A stretch of 32,166 bases of DNA from an uncultured Eubacteriales bacterium. GTDB lineage: Bacteria > Bacillota > Clostridia > Oscillospirales > CAG-272. Made by a program: the position numbers and the translations under genes. Of this stretch, positions 16,001 through 22,306 are shown piece after piece; within the stretch, counting starts at the first letter, position 1; every line of letters begins with the position of its first letter. The stretch is from contig CATWNM010000029.1 of NCBI GenBank assembly GCA_958352145.1, positions 1 through 32,166 on the forward strand, given 5' to 3'. Under the pieces are notes generated by a model. That model made no database searches, had not been told where the DNA came from, and saw only the letters and a program-made list of their open reading frames with translations.

Positions 16001-18636
16001 GGCACCTGGTTCAGATTGTATTGCAGTTTCAGGTTAGAGTCGAAATTGCCACGCTCCAGATAATAGAATTTCAGGGTGTGCAGCGTTTCGTCGGGGAAAG
16101 TGTCGCCGTTCCATGCAATCGACGTCGCATAGTCCGGATGCGCAGCTATAAACGCTTCGCGGATTGTGGTATTCTGCGTACCGGTTGGGTTGCCGGTTGT
16201 GCCGGCGTCGTCAATCAGCACTTCGCCGGTACGGAAATTGATGGTAACGCTTGCGGAGCTTCCGAGTCCGCCCAAGTCCGCCACCAGAACGTTGTCGATA
16301 AAAATCCACACGTCGTTGTCGCCGGTAAACTTAAAAATAACGTCCTCGTCGCTTGTCATTGCTTTCTTTCCGCCGAACTGCTGAATAAAGCGCGACGTCA
16401 GGGTTAGACCGAAATAATGATTGATCGGATCCTGATCCGCATTGATCAGCGTTGTGCGGTGTGCGTCGTTAAAGGGGAAGAACTGTCCGCTTACGCCGTT
16501 AGCGCTGTATACTCCCGCAGGCGACGTGTATTCGGTAACAGCGCATGTCGCTTCGTCAAGCTCCGCTGCGCGCAGGTTGGAATCATAGCAGTAATAACCG
16601 TCCTCATCCTGCCACAACAGTCCCGTTACGTTCGGGAAGGATTTTTTCCCATTCGCCGTCTTATTTGGATCGAACAGATACGCCAGCGATTCGACGCTCT
16701 GCTCTTCGGTGGTACCGGAAGGCATAAAATTCTTGTCGTCATCGGTCGTCAGCTTGCCGGACAGATACGGAAAACGGTCGCTTCCCAAGGTATTTGCTAC
16801 GATACCCTGCATCCTTTTGGACGGCGTATCCGTTCCGCCGTAGGAGTAGTTGATTAAGCCGTATCCTTCTCCGATGCTGCGTCCGAATTTCAGTGCGTGA
16901 TTTTCGTTGATTCCGCTGTTCAGCTCCGCGCTAAACTCCGTACTGCTCGAGGAATGGTTATCGCTGTCCTTCCGCTCCAGCGTCGCCCAATAGTCGAACA
17001 GGTTAATGACGGTGGAATTGGGATTGTACGTGTCCGTCGCCTTTTTCATCACCGTGTAGTACACAACGCCGATTTTGTAGGGCTGACCCGCGACGTCCGC
17101 CGCCGTTATCCTGACATAATTTTCTCCGTTCAGCCTGTAATAGGTCGCCGCACACATTCTGTTTGCGTTAAAGACATTAGAGCCGCCGTTTGAAGCCCAT
17201 GTGTCGCCCGAAGCGTAGATGAAGGGGCAGAGTGCGGACGAGCTGTAGACGTAATCGCATACCACGGTTCCGTCTTGATATGTCTTGTTTCCGTATGCGC
17301 TTTCAAAATAGCTGACGGGAATCAGGTAATCCGTCCCGTTCGTGTACGCACCCGTTATCTCGAAACGATAGCTGTTTCCGTTAATGCCGGCGCCCTCCGC
17401 CTGGTCATAGCCCGAAACATATTTCGGTGTAAGCTGATGCCTTGCGTAGCCGCCGATGGTACCCTCGGGGATTGAGCTATCGGGGTTTAAACTGTAGGTG
17501 CAGTAGTACATAACGAGCGCCATCTGCTGCTTTCCGTCGTCGTCGGTTACCGGCTGCCATTCGTCCGTAACCGCTGTTAGTGTGATTAGATTTTGGTTTT
17601 CATTTTCCTTCAAAACCAATTCGCTCATTCTAATTTCACAGCTTCCCGTATCCTCGGCAAGCAGAGTTTGTTCGTTTGCTCCATCCTCCGCCGCATCGCT
17701 TGTCAAAAGCTGCACCGTGTTGAAATAATCGCCCTCACCTTTTTCGTCCGCGGTGTAGACAGTATAGTACTCGAACCGATATCCGATAAAGCTCTCTCCG
17801 GCAAAATCCTCCAGTGACATTTCGGAATCTGAAGAATTGTTCAGATTGATAATAAAATCGTCTCCCTGATAGGTTTTTGCGGAAAAATCGCTTTCGGAGC
17901 CGGGCAGACTGCAGATTATCTGTACCGAGGTTCCGTCCTCCCGATAAGCTGTAACAGTTATATCTGTTCCGACCGCATATGTATGTGCGCCGCCGTCGCT
18001 TGTATTCAGCGTGTCAAGAAAATATGCCGTGCGCTCGTCCGGAGTAACGTCAACAGTCCAGCAGATAGCATCCGTCATTACGCCGTCAATCAGAACTGCC
18101 GCAGCAGCTCCGCTTTTTGAAATGGTGGGTGTGACGTCGTTTGACGAGTCCTTTTCCGTCTTATCTTCGTCTTTAGCGTCAGGCTCGGCAGTCGCCGCCT
18201 GCTCCTTGCCATCCGAATCGCCTGCACCATCCGAGGGGCTCTCCGTTCCGTGAGGCTCTTGAGTATCCTTGGATGGCTCTGCTGCTTCTTCCGGTTCTGC
18301 CGTTTCTTCCGGCTTTTCCGAATCCTCCGATGATGTATGCTCTTGTGCCGCCGTATATTGAGCATCGGTGCTTGCCGCATTTTCCTCCTGCGCACCGTCT
18401 GACTCTCCGCCGCTGTCCGCAATCTCATATTTTTCACCCTGTTCATCCGAGACAGGATACATGTATTCGCCCTGCGAAATATCGGAATTGCTTTCAAACG
18501 TAATGGCAGGAAGGATTAGGGCATAGGTCGTTACAAAAACAACAATTGCCGCAAGCACGCTCACAATTTGTTTCCACCGCTGCCGTCTGTGATTGCGTAG
18601 CAGATAGCCTGCCGCCTTATCTATCAGATTATCCAT
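13003..18636 (-). CDS. Giant tip adhesin: fibro-slime and Cna-B domains, LPETG anchor
   Basis: The product is about 1,877 residues. Residues 1-23 are basic, and a membrane segment (about 24-47) would act as an export signal. An acidic Glu/Pro/Ser/Thr-rich linker (about 60-170) follows, then long beta-rich regions. A fibro-slime domain (about 680-830) contains DEDVIFKFTGDNDVWIFIDN and VLVADLGGLG. Cna-B/SpaA-like domains begin near 883 (SKIEKVDQYG), 1283 (FFQKTDKESE) and 1700 (DLAVKKVSAN); the last has the isopeptide E-box YYLEEVSAPTGF. LPETG at about 1840 is followed by a membrane helix and a KRRRE tail. Size, position before the backbone pilin and domain mix mark it as the pilus tip adhesin or a wall-bound adhesin. 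The ligand is unknown. I chose ATG 18634-18636; a TTG directly before it (18637-18639) is closer to the ideal distance from AGGAGG (18649-18654) and may be the true start. Confidence 0.9.
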   Translation of the reverse strand: MDNLIDKAAGYLLRNHRRQRWKQIVSVLAAIVVFVTTYALILPAITFESNSDISQGEYMYPVSDEQGEKYEIADSGGESDGAQEENAASTDAQYTAAQEHTSSEDSEKPEETAEPEEAAEPSKDTQEPHGTESPSDGAGDSDGKEQAATAEPDAKDEDKTEKDSSNDVTPTISKSGAAAAVLIDGVMTDAICWTVDVTPDERTAYFLDTLNTSDGGAHTYAVGTDITVTAYREDGTSVQIICSLPGSESDFSAKTYQGDDFIINLNNSSDSEMSLEDFAGESFIGYRFEYYTVYTADEKGEGDYFNTVQLLTSDAAEDGANEQTLLAEDTGSCEIRMSELVLKENENQNLITLTAVTDEWQPVTDDDGKQQMALVMYYCTYSLNPDSSIPEGTIGGYARHQLTPKYVSGYDQAEGAGINGNSYRFEITGAYTNGTDYLIPVSYFESAYGNKTYQDGTVVCDYVYSSSALCPFIYASGDTWASNGGSNVFNANRMCAATYYRLNGENYVRITAADVAGQPYKIGVVYYTVMKKATDTYNPNSTVINLFDYWATLERKDSDNHSSSSTEFSAELNSGINENHALKFGRSIGEGYGLINYSYGGTDTPSKRMQGIVANTLGSDRFPYLSGKLTTDDDKNFMPSGTTEEQSVESLAYLFDPNKTANGKKSFPNVTGLLWQDEDGYYCYDSNLRAAELDEATCAVTEYTSPAGVYSANGVSGQFFPFNDAHRTTLINADQDPINHYFGLTLTSRFIQQFGGKKAMTSDEDVIFKFTGDNDVWIFIDNVLVADLGGLGSSASVTINFRTGEVLIDDAGTTGNPTGTQNTTIREAFIAAHPDYATSIAWNGDTFPDETLHTLKFYYLERGNFDSNLKLQYNLNQVPVSKIEKVDQYGRFVDNAVLAIYRAVENADKTYSYIGDNGKLYTSEDVKSFTINPENGNMSNSTGVVITSAFHGVTENGEMPFLSGDGMPYSMEELESMFGNKMILREVKIPEGFRTVSDEIYLSIEGGLMFCNNTYNSGVLAHGNVLVNATNQLYAAREYTSVATDMYNASHNSNDNNNVWRVGEREIQDSVSGDTVTMPIYSVNYYDVVNNAKNGTLFSVVLKRNGRDFWHGYGYDYWYPVYGTDKKGYTVVESVPGVENAVPVEPKTEEEWNSLTFDTAPTNIEAVLYAAKAQAKLAGESALTFQESGNGMQLLLEHLPGSINRYYTFMLNNELLDTSNPSDSDPQYVVAYYWTSANSIEDATAENTVRVYSHDNLISEVNGFKLQWSTTISVPNLENRLFFQKTDKESETGELVNDAIFALYDVYDAAPTKESISYGYNFIYYIGHDAATGSKVYVAPLDNAVSNPRPGYAVVMGVRTEELGNESAYVIGYGDYTVNTAATIKYDEETGAYEGLLGTNVGRITVTLTAPAKNADGGDVAPVGSQYFVDPATDADGNFLVGATHDVCTAVSETGTGHFNKLKPGCYYLREIAAPAGFTLNKEEIPVLVNQNGVYANAKSDNNGVAVGNGIGYLVSTLDAYASHGDVDETMTWVYGALIQNNAEDFSAFDDISGDVIHVEDGTATDKWYFVKPNSARDDGYGLGATDKREEAMVTYLEYADTLAEDSTKEVVFDYTPNNNQSARAQAGEKGAATLEGENMIRLFTDVGWSDLAIYQDYAYGAGQATTGRTTNYTDLTSYGNISNLFSSSTFVRVTDKPRVDLAVKKVSANDPSQTLFGAKFRLYYTDEDGKNHYYKASDSGAVGWTVNEEDATLVTDANGLVKFPDLPDGTYYLEEVSAPTGFWPIESPIALQIIDRTLQLSDSSLPVGVFSDGGVLQSSGETLYTITVPNTLNGGYELPETGGCGTIIYMVSGLLLLAAALCGYIIKRRREGRFCK

Positions 18637-18671
18637 CAATTAGCCCCACCTCCTTTGCCGAATATGCTGCA

Positions 18672-19277
18672 CTACGGATTTATTTTACCGAAGCTCGATA
18701 TAGGCCATACGGAAAAAACCAATTTCCCCGCAATTTGGTCTTTGGATACACAGCCTATTGCCGAGTTTCTTGAATCCAAGGAAAGGCTTCTGTGGTCTCC
18801 CATAATAAAATACCGCTCGTTCGGAACCTGATAGGGCAGGGATATGTCGCAGTCTCCAAGCGCCTTTTCGGTAATATATGGCTCGGTTAGCTGTTCCCCG
18901 TTTACGAACACATTCCCATCCTCGTCAATATCCACGGTGTCGCCCGGCAGCGCTATAACCCTTTTAACCAGCAACTTGTTATTATAATAAAATCCAATAA
19001 TATCGCCTCTTTCAATTTTGGGGCTTTTTACCGATATAACAATTTCCCCCTCCTCAAGTGTCGGCTTCATGGAGGTTCCGTATATCTGTAAAACGGGCAT
19101 CCAAAGAGTTGCTACCAGTACCGCCGCCGCCGCAACCGTGATCAATATGTAAACGGTGCTTCTCATCGTGCTACTGTAACGGTGACGGTATCTTTCTCGC
19201 CTAAGCTCTTTTTCAAGCTGTTCTATACTCGGAAAACTCTTTACTTTTTTTCGCCTTGTGACTTTTTGCTTATTCAT
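18672..19277 (-). CDS. Signal peptidase I dedicated to the pilus locus
   Basis: The product is about 201 residues: a basic, charged N-terminal extension (1-37), one membrane helix (about 41-61) and the extracellular S26 peptidase fold. Catalytic Ser69 lies in YGTSMKPTL, and Lys105 in LLVKRVIALPGDTVDI; box E appears as YFIMGDHRSLSLDSRNSAIG. It removes signal peptides from secreted proteins, and its place directly before the adhesin and pilin genes suggests it processes those precursors, as SipA/SpiA-type peptidases do in other pilus operons. The ATG at 19275-19277 overlaps the stop of the preceding gene; a GTG at 19287-19289 gives four more residues but has no binding site. Confidence 0.9.
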   Translation of the reverse strand: MNKQKVTRRKKVKSFPSIEQLEKELRRERYRHRYSSTMRSTVYILITVAAAAVLVATLWMPVLQIYGTSMKPTLEEGEIVISVKSPKIERGDIIGFYYNNKLLVKRVIALPGDTVDIDEDGNVFVNGEQLTEPYITEKALGDCDISLPYQVPNERYFIMGDHRSLSLDSRNSAIGCVSKDQIAGKLVFSVWPISSFGKINP

Positions 19278-19530
19278 TTTTGCATTCACTCGCGCGCTTT
19301 ACATTTTCAAGATATTGCTCCGCCGCCGCCTGCGCCGTTTCAAACACGCCGTTGAGCTTTAACGCCGCCTCGGCAATAGAGCCCGCATTTTCGATTAATA
19401 TATTCTTATCGCAAAGCTTGGATTTTATATCGGCAAGCTCCTTCTGAAGTGTGTCAACTTCCTTACTTTGTTCAAGCAGCAGTTCTAAAAGCTCAATTCT
19501 TGTAAGCTTTTTTAATTCTTTATCCGTCAT
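19270..19530 (-). CDS. 86-residue coiled-coil protein of the pilus operon
   Basis: The product is 86 residues, charged and almost wholly helical. A leucine-rich start (ELKKLTRIELLELLLEQSKE) leads into a heptad-like coiled coil (about 5-40). An alanine-rich amphipathic segment follows (EAALKLNGVFETAQAAAEQY). There is no signal peptide or membrane helix, so it is cytoplasmic. I know of similar small proteins before signal peptidase and pilin genes in Clostridia, sometimes labelled DNA-repair-like without evidence; the function is unknown. AAAGG lies 9 nt before the ATG. Its end overlaps the signal peptidase gene and its start is 5 nt after the stop of the frameshifted 43-residue ORF, so all are likely one transcript. 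Confidence 0.75.
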   Translation of the reverse strand: MTDKELKKLTRIELLELLLEQSKEVDTLQKELADIKSKLCDKNILIENAGSIAEAALKLNGVFETAQAAAEQYLENVKRASECKNE

Positions 19531-19535
19531 ATCTA

Positions 19536-19668
19536 TTATCCTTTCATAAATGGCACATTGCCTGTAAAAAACTCTTCCGCTTGCTTGGCATTTTCAAATT
19601 CCGTTTTATGATTAAAAATATATTCCGATACATCGGTATAACGATTGGGAAGTCGGCTCTTTTTTCAT
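19536..19668 (-). pseudogene. 43-residue ORF at the head of the pilus operon, broken by an extra A
   Basis: From ATG 19666-19668 the zero frame stops after 18 codons. If one A is dropped from the six-A run right after the ATG, an uninterrupted 43-codon frame appears (start MKKSRLPNRYTDVSEYIF, then NHKTEFENAKQAEEFFTG) that ends at TAA 19536-19538. That stop is 5 nt before the next ATG. The composition and tight spacing argue that this is or was a real gene. Either the A run has gained a base (pseudogene or sequencing error), or polymerase slippage on the A run restores the frame. There is no strong Shine-Dalgarno sequence. I do not recognise the family. Confidence 0.5.
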
Positions 19669-19704
19669 ATTTTCATCATTTCATATCTTTGGACGAGTTA
19701 ACCT

Positions 19705-19732
19705 TTTATAAACTCCACAATTTTGATGACAA
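19705..19732 (-). promoter_or_regulatory. Probable promoter of the pilus operon
   Basis: TTGTCA (19727-19732 on the minus strand) and TATAAA (19705-19710) are spaced by 16 bp. Transcription would start near 19698, about 30 nt before the 43-residue ORF. A 13-bp motif shared with the regulator's upstream region ends 18 bp upstream of the -35 box. Confidence 0.6.
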
Positions 19733-19746
19733 CTTTTTGGATTTAG

Positions 19747-21207
19747 TTAGTAAGTAATCAACTCCGGAGTTTTAACTGTATTGCCTCCTTTAAAGTTATA
19801 CTTTTCTATCATATAGGCACGCACAGAATCTAAAATAAAACGATAACAATTGGCCCAACTTTCACCAAACCCTGTAACATCTTTTCTGCATAGCCGTCGA
19901 TATGCCTCCAATGCCAGTGATTTAAGATGCGTTAAGGTGACACTGTCCCATGAACAATAGATAAAATAGAAACCCCAGTCAGTAATTTTACTGGTTTCAA
20001 CAAAAATACTTCGTAATGGCTTCAAATCTAAATGTTCCCGCACTGCCAAAAACAGTGTTTTAAATTGAAGTGTGTTCGGCTCTTGAAATTGTTCTGCCAA
20101 AGAATTAAGCTCCTCTTCACTAAACCGTAATACGACACATTCAGCAACCGGATGAGCAAGTAATATCATAAGCTGCAGAGCATAGAGGTAGCATAATGCA
20201 TTTTCTCTAATAACAAGATTGGATAAAGCGGTAGATATATGGCTGTCATCGGGTAATAAAACCTGAGTTCCTTTTGCATTCAAAGTCTTCGTATAGCCCC
20301 GCACTTCTAATAAATCCAGCGCTTTCCTGACTGTATAGACAGATACACCGTATTGTTTGGCAAGCTGTGCCTCGAAAGGCAAAAAGGTTCCTTTCGGATA
20401 TTCACCTCTGCCAATCTTCAGAATCAAGTCGCGAACGATTCGCATATAGTTATAATCTTTACGAAACGGATTCCAATCGAACGGAATATCGACTTGATCA
20501 GGACATTCCGCGACATTGCTTTCCAAGTGCTTGAATGTTTCAGAAACTGTTTGATACAGTTCCTGATATACCGCTTTCAACTGACAGTATTTTTTATAAG
20601 GATCGTTTCTGCGCAGTATATCAATTACTTGTCCGGGTACAGTTATTTTTTTACATGTGTAGTTTTCCTTGAAAAAATCACACTGCTCTGCAAAAAAGGT
20701 TAAGCTGCAATTCATTTCAAAAATGCTGTAAAGACTGCAGAACAACGGATTTCCGCTACTCTTTAAAATATCCATGTCCAAAGAGGCTAATACTTTCCAT
20801 CCACCAGCAGTTACCCCTCTTCGAGCAACCTTTATCGCCTGATCGTAGTGTTCCATCACTTCCAATTCGAGACCTTGTGAAGAAAAGGTCAGCAGGATCG
20901 GCATCAGGAGAGCAAAGGTTTGATATACCTGTAAAATACTGTCCCGTTCTGCTAAAATGGCATTAATCTCCGATTTTTCCGAAACCTCTGCTGAATTAAG
21001 GACTATCGGAGCCTGCCTTGGACGGGTTTCAATCATTCCTTCCGCCTTTAATGCCTCCAATACTCGGGTTATAGTATAAATTCCCACATGATATTCCTCA
21101 CACAGGCTTTTAGCAGAAGGCAGTTTGTGCCCTGGTAGAAACTGTCCTTTTGCAATTCGCCTTTTTAAGTTATTATATACAAAAGCAAAATACGTCTTTT
21201 TTTCCAT
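19747..21207 (-). CDS. Double-module GntR-family transcriptional regulator
   Basis: The 486-residue product contains two complete GntR winged helices: residues about 5-72 (FLPGHKLPSAKSLCEEYHVGIYTITRVLEALKAEGMIETR) and about 252-320 (YPKGTFLPFEAQLAKQYGVSVYTVRKALDLLEVRGY). The parts after each helix also resemble one another: ILAERDSILQVYQTFALLMP after the first, LVIRENALCYLYALQLMILL after the second. The protein is therefore a head-to-tail duplication of a roughly 240-residue module. Normal GntR proteins have one DNA-binding domain and dimerise; this one could bind DNA as an internal pseudo-dimer. No known effector-domain family (FadR, HutC, MocR) is evident. The start has GAGGGG about 8 nt upstream. 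It is transcribed towards the pilus operon, whose promoter lies just past its stop codon, so it is the likely pilus regulator. Confidence 0.85.
   Translation of the reverse strand: MEKKTYFAFVYNNLKRRIAKGQFLPGHKLPSAKSLCEEYHVGIYTITRVLEALKAEGMIETRPRQAPIVLNSAEVSEKSEINAILAERDSILQVYQTFALLMPILLTFSSQGLELEVMEHYDQAIKVARRGVTAGGWKVLASLDMDILKSSGNPLFCSLYSIFEMNCSLTFFAEQCDFFKENYTCKKITVPGQVIDILRRNDPYKKYCQLKAVYQELYQTVSETFKHLESNVAECPDQVDIPFDWNPFRKDYNYMRIVRDLILKIGRGEYPKGTFLPFEAQLAKQYGVSVYTVRKALDLLEVRGYTKTLNAKGTQVLLPDDSHISTALSNLVIRENALCYLYALQLMILLAHPVAECVVLRFSEEELNSLAEQFQEPNTLQFKTLFLAVREHLDLKPLRSIFVETSKITDWGFYFIYCSWDSVTLTHLKSLALEAYRRLCRKDVTGFGESWANCYRFILDSVRAYMIEKYNFKGGNTVKTPELITY
19750..19762. promoter_or_regulatory. 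Candidate GntR operator, pilus-promoter copy
   Basis: GTAAGTAATCAAC matches 12 of 13 bases of a site at 21245-21257 upstream of the regulator gene. This copy overlaps the last codons of the regulator gene and lies 18 bp upstream of the pilus -35 box. It contains the tandem unit TTAC-TTAC on the minus strand. The operator role is inferred from position and repetition only. Confidence 0.4.
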
Positions 21208-21244
21208 AATGATATCCCCTCAATCGTTTAAAAATGGGTACAAG

Positions 21245-21257
21245 GTAAGTAACCAAC
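21245..21257. promoter_or_regulatory. Candidate GntR operator, regulator-gene copy
   Basis: GTAAGTAACCAAC lies 38-50 nt upstream of the regulator ATG, where it could overlap the promoter and allow autoregulation. It differs by one base from the copy before the pilus promoter. Confidence 0.4.
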
Positions 21258-21446
21258 CATACCTTTCTTTCACATCTATGTATGCAGTTTTTTCTATTAT
21301 TAACAGGATACTTTACAAATATAATTTTAGTAAATATTCACATGAAAAATTTAGTTACTTTCATCATTATGTTTGATTATTATATAACCCAATGAATGGT
21401 ATATCAATATATCATCTAATTAGGTAATCATATAGCTTAATAAATT

Positions 21447-21482
21447 ATTTCTGATTAGTGTCATCTAAAACTAATCAGAAAT
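21447..21482. repeat. 13-bp perfect inverted repeat in the AT-rich gap
   Basis: ATTTCTGATTAGT (21447-21459) and its perfect complement (21470-21482) enclose a 10-nt loop. There is no adjacent T run, so it is not a typical terminator. It lies in the 450-nt gene-free, AT-rich stretch 21208-21659 between the GntR gene and the IS200 remnant, which otherwise holds only the candidate operator and possible mobile-element debris. Confidence 0.5.
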
Positions 21483-21659
21483 ATTGTGAAATTAACGGGA
21501 GTTCGACAGTTAGAAAGCCATCAAAAACCCGCAAAGTGATATAATCCCCTTAATGTTGTCTCAATACTTCTTGTTTTTTCGAATGTCTACTATAACGATA
21601 AGGGCATGATACTGACGGGGCTTGAAGCCCTCTGAAAAGTTTGCCAACCGCAAGCGGTC

Positions 21660-22041
21660 TTAAGCTACCACTAAAGAGGTTGGCCATTTTTTGCTTGAGC
21701 GTACCGACTCACCCGTAAACGGGTCAAGCAACTCTTTGATGCTTATCTGTTCATACGCCAAATCTTCTTGCCACTGGTTTCGAATATACTCCGCTATTGT
21801 CTTTTTGTTCTTTCCACCGTGTCCTACATAGTATCCCCTACACCAAAACTCTCTGTTGCCATATCGATATTTCATATTCGCATGTCTATCGAATATCATC
21901 AGACTGCTTTTGTCTTTTAGATATTCCATAAAACTCGACACACTGATCTTTGGCGGTATACTCACCAACATATGTACTTCGGCGCTAATGTTATGTGGTA
22001 CTTGAAATTCATTTTGTATGTGTTAAACTATTCGCGTCAAG
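21660..22041 (-). pseudogene. tnpA: IS200 tnpA (Y1/HUH transposase), inactivated
   Basis: The C-terminal half is intact as a 103-codon frame: HMLVSIPPKISVSSFMEYLK, the DRHANMKYRYGNREFWCRGYYVG block, and the catalytic-tyrosine helix IAEYIRNQ. Upstream, the N-terminus is recognisable but broken. Codons for DANSLTHT are followed by TGA where the family has Trp. A one-base loss shifts the frame to NFKYHITLAPKY. Then about 45 codons are missing before HMLVS. The deletion removes the first histidine of the HUH motif (family HIHM, here VHM). The gene therefore cannot make an active single-strand transposase. The remaining 103-codon ORF, if translated from its internal ATG, would lack the catalytic core. 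Confidence 0.85.
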
Positions 22042-22143
22042 TTTCTTCTTGATCCTCCTATGTTCTTTCTACTTGCGGTCGGCCAAACCTGCTTTATTAT
22101 AATAGGAGGTTTTATTTTTGTTCATCGGCATAAGCCTTTTGGG

Positions 22144-22172
22144 GACCACACGCTTAGCGCGTGGTCTTTTTT
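22144..22172 (+). terminator. Intrinsic terminator at the IS200 remnant edge
   Basis: A 10-position stem with one mismatch (22144-22153 with 22157-22166) and a TTA loop is followed by six T on the plus strand (22167-22172). It may be the read-in-blocking terminator found at IS200 ends. Confidence 0.7.
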
Positions 22173-22217
22173 AATAAAAATATGGACGCCGGCGGCGTCC
22201 ATATTTTTATTAAAAAA
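22167..22217 (-). terminator. 24-bp perfect hairpin, probable terminator of the two-component operon
   Basis: Positions 22167-22190 pair perfectly with 22194-22217, leaving a 3-nt loop (GGC). The base of the stem is a T/A run and the apex is GGACGCC/GGCGTCC. It lies 88 nt beyond the histidine kinase stop. With T-rich arms on both strands it could terminate from both sides. Its six basal T also serve as the T run of the preceding plus-strand terminator. Confidence 0.65.
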
Positions 22218-22237
22218 TTTTTTTGGGGCGGCAGGAA

Positions 22238-22306
22238 AAGCTTGGCGCGCTCAATCCAATGCAATGAAGATTGCACATGCAGCATATGCGTGCTGCGCCG
22301 AAGCTT
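22238..22306 (-). other. Predicted three-way-junction RNA fold downstream of the histidine kinase gene
   Basis: AAGCTT plus GGC/GCC pairs close the base (22301-22306 with 22238-22243, one bulge). Inside are two hairpins: CAGCA/TGCTG with a 6-nt loop, and TGCAAT/ATTGCA with loop CTTC. The fold starts at the kinase stop codon and precedes the 24-bp hairpin. The pairing is visible in the sequence; any function, such as mRNA stability or a small RNA, is inference. Confidence 0.4.

Larger units (their letters stand above)
21600..22172 (-). mobile_element. Decayed IS200-type insertion sequence (approximate limits)
   Basis: The stretch contains a damaged IS200 tnpA, its ribosome binding site AGGAGG (22054-22059) and small hairpins on each side: GGGCTTGAAGCCC near 21619-21631, CCGCAAGCGG near 21645-21655, and the terminator-like hairpin at 22144-22172. 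IS200 elements have subterminal hairpins instead of long terminal inverted repeats and carry a terminator that blocks read-in. The exact ends cannot be fixed from the sequence alone. Confidence 0.5.

Noticed and set aside
13774..18253. Several 60-207-codon plus-strand frames inside the adhesin gene
   Set aside because: They are antisense shadows of the 5.6 kb coding region, caused by its base composition; none has a binding site or recognisable domain.
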